Source: Bedellia somnulentella (Eukaryota > Arthropoda > Insecta > Lepidoptera > Bedelliidae). From it: 64,000 nucleotides of DNA. The notes beneath the pieces are model-generated. The model saw nothing but the letters and a program-made list of their open reading frames with translations. It had not been told where the DNA came from and did no database searches. This document shows, one piece after another, positions 24,263 to 35,560 of this stretch (its first letter is position 1; every line of letters begins with the position of its first letter). The position numbers were made by a program, and so were the translations under genes. Location: positions 18,632,873-18,696,872 of the forward strand of contig OY755173.1 of assembly GCA_963576735.1 (NCBI GenBank). Direction: 5' to 3'.

Positions 24263-24618
24263 TTGGCTCTCTAAATTTCTTTATTTAGTTATAATATTAC
24301 TATAGATATAAAAACAATTCTAGACTTCCGACACTACCGCGTTATGTTAACAAATGTGAAGAAATATTGTGTTATTGTTATGCAATTAATTGAGTATGTG
24401 TTAGACTGGTTTGCTCTTGATTACATGGCCTTAAGTATTTGTATGAGAAAATTGTCGTAATCGCAATGTAAGATATTCCGTGTATCCCTTTGTATGGGAA
24501 TAAATAAAACGTTTAAATTAAAAACACTATATAAGCACCTTGCAGTTTCTATGAATTTATGGAGAAAAATAAGGCTAGGTATTTTTTATACTACATAAAA
24601 TTTTTGTTTGCAACCGCA

Positions 24619-24972
24619 ACCGTGATAGCCCAGTGGGTAGAACACTCGGTTATCGTGCAAACGACTAGTGTTCAAATCTTCGGTCGGGCCTACACCAATT
24701 TGTCTTTTCTAAAGACATATGTGTGGTTAATTTATCATGGTTGTTAACGGTGAGGGAAAACCCACATGGCTGAGTTGTACTTAGTCATGTGACAGTGTAT
24801 TCGTACAAAACGGCGATAGGCCTGACCCCTATCACGTGAGTACACTGTCCATGCAAAACGTGGGTACTCTGAACACCAGGTGACAAAGTCACGTGATGTT
24901 CAGAAGTATTAGTACCTCTGCCAACCCTTTCGGGGATTTTCGGCGTGAACGTTTATGTATTATGTTATATTT
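24619..24972 (+). repeat. Family B tRNA-derived SINE, full length
   Basis: Head CCGTGATAGCCCAGTGGGTA (box A TAGCCCAGTGG), box B GTTCAAATCTT, body, then AACCCTTTCGGGG, GGCGTGAACG and (TTATG)n. GTTTG-type sequence flanks both ends. Confidence 0.95.
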
Positions 24973-25057
24973 TTTTTGTTTGTTCGGAATACTTACAGCA
25001 AACCATACAATTAGTTATTATAAATTCAGTTATCAACTTGGCCGATAACATGTAACC

Positions 25058-25417
25058 GTACATACATAGATATAATCACGCCATTAGTTCTCATCTCACT
25101 AGTGTAGACAGAGACTTTCGATCTCCAATTAGTACAATCCAGCCCGGCTAGTACGAGCGGTGTTTAAACTAGTTATCGCGTGGGATAAAGCAGCCATCTC
25201 TTACGCACTAACTTAGTATCGTGTACTGCCATCTCATTCTAACCGTTATCGTGTCGATAAAATAGCGCTCGTGCTTGCCCAGCTGGCAAACCTCCCGAGT
25301 TTCATTTACATTCATCAATCTTTTAATCTTTCCTCTTCTATTCTTCACATTTGAGCTCCCGGCATTTTTCATTATTCAATAACGATAGGTTTGCCTCTTA
25401 ATTGTTCTATTGACTGT
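25058..25417 (-). repeat. Family C LINE 3' end split by a D MITE
   Basis: ATAATCACGCCATTAGTTC to AGTACAATCC (25140), then TGGCAAACCTCCCGAG from 25284 onward. The two pieces are contiguous in other C copies. Confidence 0.85.
25141..25283 (+). mobile_element. Family D MITE, copy 5 (inserted in C)
   Basis: AGCCCGGCTAGTACGAGC to GCTCGTGCTTGCCCAGC. Because it interrupts a C copy, its ends are visible, and little or no target duplication is evident. Confidence 0.9.
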
Positions 25418-25421
25418 AAAA

Positions 25422-25754
25422 GTAAACATAACATAACATAAACGTTAACGCTGAATATCCCCGAAGGGGTTGGCAGAGGTACTAATACTTCTGAACATCA
25501 CGTGATTTTGTCACCTGGTGTTCAGAGTACCCACGTTTTGCATGGACAGTGTACTCACGTGATAGGGGGCAGGCCTAAGTATAACTCAGCCATGTGGGTT
25601 TCCTCACGATGTTTTCCCTTACCGTTAACAACCATGATAAATTAACCACACATATGTCTTTAGAAAAGATATATTGGTGTAGGCCCGACCCAGGATTTGA
25701 ACACTAGTCGTTTGCACGATAACCGAGTGTTCTACCCACTGGGCTATCACGGTA
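25422..25754 (-). repeat. Family B SINE, near full length
   Basis: (CATAA)n, then the CCCCGAAGGGG hairpin, through to CACTGGGCTATCACGG. About 35 bp is deleted after GGGCAGGCCT. Confidence 0.94.
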
Positions 25755-25869
25755 TTTGCCCCTTTATTTGACTTTAAAAATAAACAATGACATTAAAATA
25801 AATATTCAACGAGGTCTTCCGTCCTATATATTATTTGGTCGTTTTATTGTTCTTATACGCGGGTAGGCC

Positions 25870-26120
25870 ACTTCTTTGTGATCGAACTCCTCTGCAACAG
25901 CTCGACCGATTTTAACCAAATTTACAGTGATCAAGAGGACGTTGCCAAAGTGTTACATGTCGTGATTAAACCTACCATTGAGAAATACTCACCGTAAAAC
26001 TCTTACCTAACTCGCTCAGCTCAATTCATTTCAATCGCAATATGCATTGAAGTATATCCTCAGTTGATTGACCCGACTCGTACTTGGCCAATTTTTTATA
26101 AACTGATCCTCAAGTGAAGA
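25870..26120 (+). repeat. Family F repeat, copy 1
   Basis: Shares GTCGTGATTAAACCTACCAT and CTAACTCGCTCAGCTCAATTC with 38673-39150. It lacks about 100 bp present in that copy. Function and class unknown. Confidence 0.6.
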
Positions 26121-26333
26121 AGATACCACAAAATATGTAGGCCGATTAACTGTAGTTACTGTAAAGCTAAGTCTATAAATAACACGTCATTTTATCTTTG
26201 ATAAGACACCCTTTATCTGTTCTCAATCGTTCAAATCGTTTTATAATTCGACAGAGGAGTTGAATTTTATCAGTTCACGTGACTTCAATGCCTACTCATG
26301 TTAGGATTAGCTTCTGTTATAGAAATACTTATA

Positions 26334-26584
26334 TACATACATACATACATATACTCATGGCTATAAATCCCTAGAAGAAGTAGCCAGAGCTAAGGAATTA
26401 CAAATTCCTCAGCCACTTTTGGAAGTTGAGTGGGGAAAAGATGGTAGAATAAAGGTTGTTGGTGATGAGTCTCCAACCGCATCGCCCAAAATTCCCTTAA
26501 AAGCCCCAATACCGTTAGTCGCCTTTTACGTACACCCACCGGAAGAAATGGGGTAGTGCTATTCTATGCTGACACTACACAGCA
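26334..26584 (-). repeat. Family A retroposon, full length
   Basis: (CATA)n to GACACTACACAGC. AAATACTtATATA-like flanks match imperfectly. Confidence 0.92.
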
Positions 26585-26649
26585 AATACTAATATATAAA
26601 TGTGAAAAGAAATGTTTTGGATATGTGTAGCAACTTAAACATAAATCAT

Positions 26650-26888
26650 ACATACATATACTCATAATCCATTAACCCAAAAAGGGGTAGCCAAAACTAT
26701 AGAACTAGAATCTCCTCAGCCACATTTGGACGTTGATAGGGGACAAGATGGTAGAAATAAAGTATCGTTGGTGATGGGTTTCCAACCACATCGCCCAGAA
26801 ACCACTTAATAAAGCCTCATACCCTTAGTCGCCTCTTACGATACCATGAGTAGAAAGGGGTAGTGACATTCTAAGCCGGCGCTACATT
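26650..26888 (-). repeat. Family A retroposon
   Basis: CATACATATACTCATAATCC to CTAAGCCGGCGCTACA; tail short, ends eroded. Confidence 0.88.
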
Positions 26889-27739
26889 ATTAGTTGTTAT
26901 TTATTTATTTATCCTTTGTTATTAATTTCATTAGTCCTTATAATTATCTTCTATTTCTTCTTCCTATATGATACCCTGTTTGAACTTGAAAATAAACGGC
27001 AAAAGTGAACCAGTGTTATACTAAGCGGACGGAATAATTTCATAGAAAACAAAATAAAAAAATCGATATTAAGTACATGACAAAAGTTAATTTAAAAGAA
27101 CAAAGCAATTTCACTATCACCATACAGGCAGGTTAACGCAGACATAGTATTAAATAACTCGTCTTCCTTTTGTGGTCGGCTAAAAAAGCGTACCCGATAA
27201 ACGTTTGTAAATGTCAGCGAAAACCACGTGACTCGCAGGTGTTTTCTGATCGTCCTGTTATAGTTATTTCAATAAATATGTATGAGATGCATGTTGTTCT
27301 CTAGCGGTGTGAAAAGGATAGCTATATGTTAGGAATGTGCTGTTATTACTAGACTCGTATGCATTGAAGATTGGTTATCATAGCTTAGTTCCGCGATTCG
27401 ACTAACAAGGGCTTCCTTATGGATGTGAGATAGACGTAAGGCGGAACTAGCGAAATAAAATAGGAAATGCTGTTTCGCTGTTCTTTTGACGAAAAAATAT
27501 AAATGCGGCCATTATGGGATATTTATTTTGCATTGTTTTATTTATATATGTACACAATTAATTGCTCAACGTGTAATAAATTGAGCATAGTGAAGTAATG
27601 CTGCAAAACAAGTACAGTAATAAAGGTTCTATAAGACTCAGGAAAATTCAGGTGTTAATTAAGACTAAAGTTATAAAATTAGCAATTCCACATTAAAAGG
27701 ATTTTATCGAAACAAATGATATGGATAGTAAAATTAATA
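26889..27739. other. No gene seen
   Basis: Unique AT-rich sequence with no recognised repeat. Confidence 0.5.
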
Positions 27740-27840
27740 AAGTTTTTTTTTGTTTCAGCGCACCAGATCAAAGTCGCACAATGAAGAATCCGGATAAAAT
27801 AGGACCGAAATAACTCAACAATGCCAAGACCACGTTACCC
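27740..27840 (+). other. Possible 3' splice acceptor and short exon
   Basis: A long T tract ends TTTGTTTCAG (AG at 27757-27758), followed by GC-richer CGCACCAGATCAAAGTCGCA. Joined in phase 1 to the donor at 1778, the frame would stop after eight codons. From the internal ATG (27781) it reads MKNPDKIGPK and then stops. No good donor follows. Could be a terminal exon or chance. Confidence 0.2.
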
Positions 27841-27892
27841 CCTTTTTCCCTTAAAATATATTAAGAGTTATGTTATATTAATTTGCCAAAAA

Positions 27893-27982
27893 GCTCGAGA
27901 GACTCGTCAAGATTTTACAAAGTGGTGATCAATTTGTCTCTGCTCGTGTGGAACTAGTGGTTTGATAGTATGTATGTGTATA
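27893..27982 (+). repeat. Family C fragment, diverged
   Basis: TTTTACAAAGTGGTGATC, GTCTCTGCTCGTGTGGAACT, AGTATGTATG. Confidence 0.5.
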
Positions 27983-28020
27983 AAATTATGGTCAAAGCTC
28001 TAAGTATCCTTTAGAACCTT

Positions 28021-28274
28021 GGCCGTGTAGTGCCGGCTTAGAATAGCACTACCCCATTTCTTCCGGTGGGTGTACGTAAGAGGCGACTTACGGTATTGGA
28101 GCTTTTAAGGGATTTTTGGGCGATGCGGTTGGAGACCCATAACCAACAACCTTTGTTTTACCATCTTTTCCCCACTCAATTTTCCAAAAGTGGCTGATAA
28201 ACATCTAATTCCTAAGCTCTGGCTACCCCTTCTAGGGATTTATAGCCGTGAGTATATGTATGTATGTATGTAGA
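28021..28274 (+). repeat. Family A retroposon, full length
   Basis: GCCGTGTAGTGCCGGC to (TATG)n; TAGAACCtTG/TAGAACCaTG flanks. Confidence 0.94.
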
Positions 28275-28405
28275 ACCATGACCAAAACCCCAAGTAGGAT
28301 AGCGAGAGGTTTCTCAGCTACCTTTGGTAAAAATGGTGGTATCGCCTGCCAATCACATGAAATCAAATCTAAGATCCCATATTTACGGGGTATTCCCCCT
28401 ATTTG

Positions 28406-28600
28406 TCTGTACCCAGGAGTGTCGTAAGAGCTTTTTAAGTGGTTTTTGGGCGATGCGGTTGGAGATTCATCACCAACGACACTTTATTTCTGTCGTATTG
28501 TCCCCTATTAACTTCTAAATGTGGCTGAGGAGTTTCTAGCTCTCAAGCTCTGTCTACCTCTTTTTGGGATTTACAGCCGTGAGTATATTTAAAATAGCCG
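28406..28600 (+). repeat. Family A retroposon, 5'-truncated
   Basis: AGTGTCGTAAGAGCTTTTTA to GCCGTGAGTATAT. Older subfamily with GTGGTTTTTGGGCGATGCGG. Confidence 0.85.
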
Positions 28601-28633
28601 TGAGTGTTTAAGAACGCAGGTGAACGGTTTATC

Positions 28634-28728
28634 AAGAATAAAAGAAAATGTATGAAAACATTGATGAACACAAAGTGGCGATCGATAGTATGCTTACATC
28701 AATGGTAAGAAATAATAACATGAGTATT
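28634..28728 (+). repeat. Family C fragment, internally deleted
   Basis: AGAATAAAAGAAAATGTATG joined to ACAAAGTGGCGATCGATAG and a poor tail. Confidence 0.7.
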
Positions 28729-29888
28729 TGTACGAACGTCCATGGTAAAAAACCAATTTCCCATAACCCGAGAATGGAATGCAATGGCGTAAAATAGAAG
28801 CTGTTGAATAAATTAATAGCAAGCTGGACGAGCTAAATATAGTGCATTCATTGGACAGGTCGAGCGAGCCTCCGTTTGAGCGCGTACTTAGAGCCTTCTT
28901 ATGAATGAAATCATTTGCTATGATTTTGAAGTTTTGCAAGCATAAAGTCGAAGAATAATTTGTGATTCGGTTGTTTGTACTTATGATGCAGTGATCTGTC
29001 TGCTTTTATACAGTTTCTTCTCTGGACTTTTTAAGTAAACGTTGGTTTTATCACCTGTCTTTATAATTTATAGCGAGAAATTGACGATCGATACTAATTT
29101 TACAAACACACTTTTGAAGTGAGTTTATTGTAATAAATTTAGGAAAATAAAAGAGCTTATGTCCAAGAACCTTCTTTGCCATCACCAAAAAGTTATTTAC
29201 AAAATGTATTCATGCCTACAAATAAATCATTTGTTTGTATTAATTTGCTACTTCTTTCTGCCTCAGTGCGCAATGCGCATGCGCGGCGCGAATAAGAAAA
29301 CAGCTGTGATTTATCGGGTAAACAAGTTTATAAAATAATAAGTAATTAATATTATTTACAAGAGTGTTGATAAAGTCGTATGACACACGAGATCAATCAG
29401 TTATTGCAGCGCTCAATTAATTAGAATCCATATTGGATGTAATCAGAAATTGTGCTCTCTTGTACTATAATGCATTATTTAAATACCACACCAGATTTTT
29501 TGTGGTTTTTTTAAGTTTCGGTAGAAGAAAAAAATTGCACGGATAATATATGACGGTATGAAGTTCATCTAGTCCATTTGATGTATTTTAAAATGGCATA
29601 TTGGTCTAACAAGAACAGTTTTGTTAAAAAAATACAGAAATAAACCATATGTTTGGCTACCCCTCTCTATGTATTTACTATATTATACAGCTATTGTAAT
29701 TTTTGAAGTCGCTATGTATGGAGAGGTACACACATACACGTCTTTCCCAAAAAGAAAGTCAGAGTGAAGAAATAATAGTCTTAGCAAAAGGTTGTACCAT
29801 AAAGTATAAGGTGAAGAGTTGTCAATTGCAAAGCCTTAAAATCACTTGAAATCATGGTTATACAAAATCGCATGCCTTTTTGTGCTCT
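28729..29888. other. No gene seen; NRF-1-like site inside
   Basis: AT-rich apart from a small GC-rich block at 29262-29292. The minus-strand ORF at 28694-28939 has no motif. Confidence 0.45.
29274..29285. promoter_or_regulatory. NRF-1/Ewg-type palindrome
   Basis: TGCGCATGCGCG matches YGCGCAYGCGCR exactly. CTCAGTGCG (initiator-like) lies just upstream. Confidence 0.4.
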
Positions 29889-30142
29889 CATACATACATA
29901 CATACATATACTCACGGCTATAAATCCCTTAACGGGGTAGCCAGAGCTTTGGAATGAGAAATTCCTCAGCCACTTTTGGAAGTTGATTGGGGAAAAGATG
30001 GTAATAATAAATGATTTTGGTGACGGGTCTCAAATAACATCGCCCAAAAATCACTTAAAAAGCCCCTATACCCTTAGTCGCCTCTTACGATCACCCATGG
30101 GTAGAAATGGGGTAGCGACATTCTAAGCCGACACTACACAGC
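29889..30142 (-). repeat. Family A retroposon, full length
   Basis: (CATA)n to CCGACACTACACAGC; subfamily with CTTACGATCACCCATGGG. Confidence 0.93.
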
Positions 30143-30167
30143 AAACCAAAAACGTATATACGAATAA

Positions 30168-30225
30168 CCTGAGTAGCTCAGTGAGACGAGCACAGACATA
30201 TTCAGAGGCAGAGGTTGAATTATCT
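30168..30225 (+). repeat. tRNA-like SINE head remnant
   Basis: GAGTAGCTCAGTGAGACGAG resembles a box A. A weak box B (GGTTGAATTATC) follows at 47 bp. Weak call. Confidence 0.3.
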
Positions 30226-30236
30226 AATTACTCTTC

Positions 30237-30325
30237 TTCTAAGAAGCCCTAAATTCCTAAGTCGTCAAACACGACAACCACAAAAAAAATGTAGGTTAAT
30301 ACTATTCTAAGCCAACACTGCACAG
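30237..30325 (-). repeat. Family A 5' fragment
   Basis: AAGCCCTAAATTCCTAAGTC ... CTATTCTAAGCCAACACTGC: only the 5' third remains. Confidence 0.65.
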
Positions 30326-31335
30326 TTTAAATATCCAAATGTTTCAAATAGTTTTTATGGCGCGGCAGAACTGTGCAGTTTTGGAAAGTTAGAGTGAGCA
30401 CGTTTCTCTTAATTTAAATTTTTATATGTATTTAATTAAAAGTACGCACGTATTTTAGACAGAGATATGCTGAGACTTTCTGTTATTCAAGTTGTTAAGC
30501 TTATGGGAAGTCAAATAATCACGGCTTTCTGGAATGGGGTAGTCAGCTTCAGAATAAACATCGGCTATTTAGCCTACTTATGACAGGACAAAGGGGAGAA
30601 TTTGGTGCATGCTACAGTGCGCCAAAATGTTCCCATTAGTATTTCTTTACTATAGAAAGGGCAATCCACTATGGGAGGATTGTGTCGTCAGATAAACTTA
30701 CAATAAAATGGACTCTACATACCTAATACACTTTCCAAATAAACACTATGACTGTGGGTTTGTCGTTTCAGTTGAAACCTACTTTGACAGTAAGCGCAAA
30801 CAACAAATTTTATAGGTATTTTGATTCCAGTTTCTATGAACCTAGATTAGAAAACAACAATGTGCAATGTGTTTTTAAGTCTCCATTTAGGTGCAGACCA
30901 TAACCAAATGGACTTAAAACCTTAAAATGCAAGTCCGAATGTCCAAGTTCATTGACCGGCGGGCGCGGGGGGCGGGGGTGAAGCGACAGGTGGAATAATT
31001 GTGACAATAAACATTCAGTAATGGCCGACGCGCCCTGTTAATTAGTGAAGTGACGCCCTACCCTGGCCCGAACTGACGGGATGGGAGACTTGTTTTTATA
31101 TAGTTTTTAGCTTAACACTGGTTTTTATGAGGGTTTTAGGTTAAAAAGACGTTTATGGTCGTCTTTAAAAGCTAAACTTTAGTCGTTGATCTTACATATC
31201 CAAGCAGTAAGCGGTTTTTTTTGTTTTTAGTTAGAATGTCACTAACGTCTTTCTTTCCGTGGATGTCGTACGAGTCCAGGGTATTGAGGTTATTTAGCAC
31301 CACTTACCATCTCGTTATTTTATAATCTTATCCCG
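30326..31335. other. No gene seen; GC-rich island at 30.95-31.09 kb
   Basis: Contains GGCGGGCGCGGGGGGCGGGG and ATGGCCGACGCGCCCTG within an AT-rich context. No ORF or donor/acceptor pair stands out. Confidence 0.4.
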
Positions 31336-31338
31336 CTC

Positions 31339-31645
31339 AGCCGTGATAGCTCAGTGGGTAGAACATCGCTTGCCGTGTAGACGACGAGTGTTCAAATCCA
31401 GGGTCGGGTCTTTACCAAGTTGTCTTTTCTAAAGACTTATTTGTGGTTTATTTATCATGGTTGTTAACGGTGAGGGAAATCATCGTGAGGAAACCCGCAT
31501 GGCTGAGTTGTACTTAGTCATATGGCAGTGTATTCGTATAAAGCGGCGTATGGCCTGCCCCCTATCACGTGAGTAAACGGTCCATGCAAAACGTTTGTAC
31601 TCTGAACACCAGGTGACGAAAGTCACCTGAAGAAGTATCAACATC
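31339..31645 (+). repeat. Family B SINE, 3'-eroded
   Basis: Head GCCGTGATAGCTCAGTGGGT, box B GTTCAAATCCAG, body to CAGGTGACGAAAGTCACCTG. The hairpin tail is lost. Confidence 0.92.
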
Positions 31646-31922
31646 ATTACACAAAATTATGTTCTAAAATCTTCACGCTTTACTGCTTATTTGCCAAATA
31701 AATAATTAAAAGCTGAACCATTAACGATAGATTAGCCAATGTTAGGAATACTGGACAATATGGTGATGGTGAAATAATTTTTAATTATGAGTTACTAACT
31801 ATACCAACCACCAATAACATAACACCTCCTTAAAGTTGTAACTATGTCATTTCATTCGACTTCCACGCGATGAAATGAGATGGTTCTATTTTAAAATAAT
31901 ATTAAATTAAGAAGTGACATTG

Positions 31923-32025
31923 GTGACATAGCTCAGGGGTAGAACACCGCTTATCGTGCCTTAGAAGTAACTACTACCTCTGCCAACCCCTTAACCCCTT
32001 AAGGCTATACAGCGTGGATGTTTGA
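31923..32025 (+). repeat. Family B SINE, internally deleted
   Basis: Head GACATAGCTCAGGGGTAGAA joined directly to the tail CTACCTCTGCCAACCCCTTA. Confidence 0.8.
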
Positions 32026-32121
32026 GTTTGAGTCAATTTTAAGACTGCTTTACAGAATATGGTGGTGCTCTTTGTCTCGACATCGATGTCATCGTTTACA
32101 CCTCATATTTCTGAAGGTCGC

Positions 32122-32354
32122 TGTGTAGTGTCGGCTTAGAATAGCACTACCCCATTTCTTCCTGTGGGTGTACGTAAGAGGCGACTAACGGTATTGGGGC
32201 TTTTAAGAGATTTTTGGGCGATGCGGTTGGAGACCCATCACCAACAACCTTTATTTCATCATCTTTTCCCCTCGCAACTTCCAAAGGTGGCTGAGGAATG
32301 TCTCATTCAATAGCTCTGGCTACCCCTTCAAGGGAATTATGTATGTATGTATCT
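32122..32354 (+). repeat. Family A retroposon, full length
   Basis: CGCTGTGTAGTGTCGGC to (TATG)n; TCTGAAGG flanks both sides. Confidence 0.93.
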
Positions 32355-32455
32355 CTGAAGGGTAACAGATGTGATTCTTTTGAACTTTTCAATATATTAT
32401 TATGTATCGTTACATAATTTTAAGTAGTGGGTTCTCCAAACAATAGCTGATAGCC

Positions 32456-32496
32456 AAAATGTCACGTGATGAGTAGAAGTATTAGTACCTTGTAGT
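32456..32496 (+). repeat. Family B scrap
   Basis: AATGTCACGTGATGAGTAGA AGTATTAGTACCT only. Confidence 0.55.
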
Positions 32497-32609
32497 AGTT
32501 GAGCTGATTTAAGTTCAGGATAGCAGTGTTGTTTATTCTGCTCAACATTATGTAACATTGCGTAACTTGCCCTCTAAAGGTACTGAAAGGTACTTGTTTA
32601 GTGCAATAT

Positions 32610-32715
32610 TTTCTGATAAATCTTCAATCAACTGAAAGCTACGAACTAAATTAAGCGGATTAAGAACAATGAGCCGCGCCTTCAGTTAATTAAGGCTATT
32701 TCCATTGAAGTCCCA
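32610..32715. repeat. Family G repeat, copy 1
   Basis: Shares AATCAACTGAAAGCTACGAA and GAGCCGCGCCTTC with 43060-43160. Class unknown. Confidence 0.6.
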
Positions 32716-32754
32716 TACAAAAATAATGCTATTCTGTTTTCTTATTTCTATCTA

Positions 32755-32948
32755 GTGAAGGCTACAATTTCCAAATAGAAGTAGCCAGAGTATTGGGATT
32801 TGATTTTTTTCTGCCACTTTAGAAAGTTAAGTGGGGAGAAGATGGTAAAATAAAGAATAGTTGATGAAGGGTCTGCCAAACCATAACTTAAAGCCTAAAG
32901 TGACCTTTTGCGATACTCGTGGTAATAAATTAGTCAGCGCTTTTCTAA
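32755..32948 (-). repeat. Family A retroposon, old copy
   Basis: GGTAGTCAG-less, but AGTAGCCAGAG, GTTAAGTGGGGAGAAGATGG and GGGTCTGCCAAACC are clear. Confidence 0.7.
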
Positions 32949-33066
32949 GTATGTATGAAAAGATTGATGGATTTGAATGAAGCTAGATAGATTTGCCATG
33001 ATCGTATGAAGTAGCGATCAACAGTCTCTGCCTACCCCAATGTGAATTAATGGCGTGTGTGAATAC
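32949..33066 (+). repeat. Family C fragment
   Basis: GTATGAAAAGATTGATGGAT to CTCTGCCTACCCCAATGTGA and GGCGTGTGTGAATAC. Confidence 0.8.
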
Positions 33067-33588
33067 ATGCAATACATAGTATCTATGCTATTCTAAGTAT
33101 AGTACGCCGCCGCTAAGTATGTTATTTATCCATATAAAAAACATAGGAAATGGTGTATTTGTTCTTATAATTTTAAATGACCTTATAACCGAGTCTAAAA
33201 CCTGCAGAGTACATTGACTAGATGTTATATTGAAAACTCCCAAATTGGAACATGCATTTCTTTCGATAACCAATAAATTAATTTTAGGAAAAATACACGT
33301 ATTTTTATTTTATATGCTATGAAATTTCAAAAATGAAGTAGAAATATGAAATAAAGCATTTTTATATAGAACAGATGGCTTTTTGGGTGTGAAAAGTTTT
33401 ATAGTGGCAGCCACGTGTTTGACCTTCGTTCCAGTGTATTGTGAATAGGCCTCTAGTAGACGAAAGTAGACCGATAACTTGGCAAAGGTCGCTGCAAGCC
33501 TATGGATAAAGGCATAACCTAATTATTCCTCGTGGAGATCTATTAGGGAGGATTATGTCCGGCAATATGTAATATAACGTAATATTCA
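33067..33588. other. No gene or clear repeat seen
   Basis: AT-rich unique sequence. Confidence 0.5.
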
Positions 33589-33979
33589 CATACATACAGG
33601 GCCGTCTTATACTAGGCTGGGGCCCTTGGGCACACTAGAATTTGGGGCCCTTTTGGAAAGTAAAAAAACTAATTAATTAAAACTTTTTAACTTATAAATA
33701 TGAATAAGACCATTTATTATAGGTAATCAAATATAGTATGTTTTATTATTATGTAATTGATATTAATGATATTGCAATGCTGCTGGGCTTTGTGGTGACG
33801 ATTACTATAACGTTTTCTTTCGGGATTTCTGTTGTGAAATATCTTCTATTCTGTCCTTAAAGTAAAATTTTGAAGGATATCACTTTCTATGTACATAATT
33901 GACAAATTACTCAGTTGTTCTTGTAACATTGTTGTTCGCAATTAATTTTTAATTCTCTTAAGCTAACCGCTCTCCACTA

Positions 33980-34394
33980 CAATTCGGTATGCAAAGTTTT
34001 TTTTTTGGTATTTATTAAATATTTTGAATGAGTAATTGCAAAGTTATGATTTTTTAAAGATTGTTCAACTTTTGTACTTAATGACGTCATCGATTGAAAA
34101 TATCACGTAGCGATATGCAAATAAAGCGAAATTTCACGAATTTGTAATCCCAAATGAAATTATTACGATACTATACTAAACAAACCTATAATTTTCGATG
34201 TTTTATTAATAAACTGCAAGAACGAATGTCTTTGACATAACGCTGAAGGACAAATACTGTTACAGTTTTTTGCTAAAATAATGGTCATCTTAGCTCTGTT
34301 TGATTAATTTTCAAGAAAATATGTTTTAAAAACATAATATCTCGAAATGGTTTCGCAATCAGCACCACTTTCGAAAACTTTGCATACCGAATTG
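33980..34394. mobile_element. Inverted-repeat element nested in hAT
   Basis: CAATTCGGTATGCAAAGTTTT-type ends (20 bp at 33981-34000, complement at 34374-34393) bound about 415 bp of AT-rich sequence without a coding frame. A CRE-like TGACGTCA lies at about 34082. Confidence 0.6.
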
Positions 34395-34807
34395 GTAACC
34401 ATTAGACAAAGAAATATTCTTGTAGCAATTTCTACGTTTGGAAAAGTTACCTCCATTTTATCTGATTTTATTTATTATGTAAGATTGAGATATTTAAATT
34501 CACAGATTGTTTTGCTATGTTTTTTTAATATTGGGTTAAATGTAAACATTGCAATTCTTTGCATTTTTTGGTCAACTTATTAGATTCGATTGTTGTTTAC
34601 TGACAAAGAAAACTAAATCGACTATTAATTTCTTGGTGCTTGGTGGTTGTTTCTAATGCTTTCATGCTTAATGTGTCAAATATGGGAATGAAAGTATCTA
34701 CACGAAACTTTTCCTTGCCTCTCAACTGTGCAGTCTCTGATGATCCTTCAAAAAAAGGTATGCTTTTGCTGCGAAGTTTTTTTCATTCAATTGTATCTTT
34801 GTAGTCA

Positions 34808-35032
34808 TCATGATCATATAGCCAATAGACGTCCACTAGGCCTCCCCTATAGATTTCCACAACGACCGGTCCTGCGCTGCCCTCATCCAACCACCATGTG
34901 GGAGGCCTACCCACACTACTTCGTCCGGTACGTAGCCGCCACCCCAGAACCTTCGAGTAACAACGGCCGAAAGTCGGTTCTGTCTGCAATTTGCCCTGCC
35001 TTGCGCCACTTGAGTTTCGTAGTTATTCAATT
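34808..35032 (-). mobile_element. RTE-like LINE 3' fragment nested in hAT
   Basis: Flanked by a 12-bp duplication TCTTTGTAGTCA (34796-34807, 35033-35044). Minus-strand frames give GRPPTWWLDE and AAQDRSLWKSIGEA, typical of the C-terminus of RTE-type pol, then a GATGATGA-type 3' end. Frameshifts separate the motifs. Confidence 0.8.
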
Positions 35033-35089
35033 TCTTTGTAGTCAGCATATGGATTTTCATCAGTAGAAGTTTCGTTTCTTCGTACTAAT

Positions 35090-35560
35090 CAGAATTAATG
35101 CGTACGGTATTGACATAACTGATTAGAGATTCGTTACAACGTCCATGGTCATAGTTTTATTCTGTAAACTTAGACTTGTTTCATTCATAACTCCCAAAAG
35201 ATCATTTCATATTTCCGTTGGAAAGGCAGTCTCCCATTTTTTTGGCAAGGTTTTGGGCTTTCTTTCTAGTGTCTCCTGGTTGATTAAATATTTCAGAAAT
35301 ATTTAAATTACCATTTTGCAAAGCATTAATAGCATTAGCGCGTGCAGACCATCTAGTTTCCAAAAAGACTTCGGGACTCTATTTGCAAATAAATGATCTG
35401 TCAAAATTTTTCATCGTTTTGTCGAAGCCGAAAAGAAAATTAACAATTTTTCTACAAGTTTAAGATTTTTTTCTGCTTTCTCAATTAGTACAGTAAGAAT
35501 AGGCGCTCGATTCGTCATCGATTACTGATTTGTGAAAACAATGTAATGTGCCCGACAAAA
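35090..35560 (-). pseudogene. hAT transposase remnant
   Basis: Frames with stops contain FFSASTKR*KIL (the usual W is a stop) and, further on, WSARANAINALQNGNLNISE. Both fit the central catalytic part of hAT transposases of the ZMYM1-like group, which act as DDE nucleases. The N-terminal zinc finger and the dimerisation C-terminus are not seen, and the RTE fragment interrupts the downstream part. Inactive. Confidence 0.65.

Noticed and set aside
34347..34583. 78-codon ORF with hydrophobic stretches
   Set aside because: Inside the hAT relic and AT-driven; it crosses the border of the nested inverted-repeat element.
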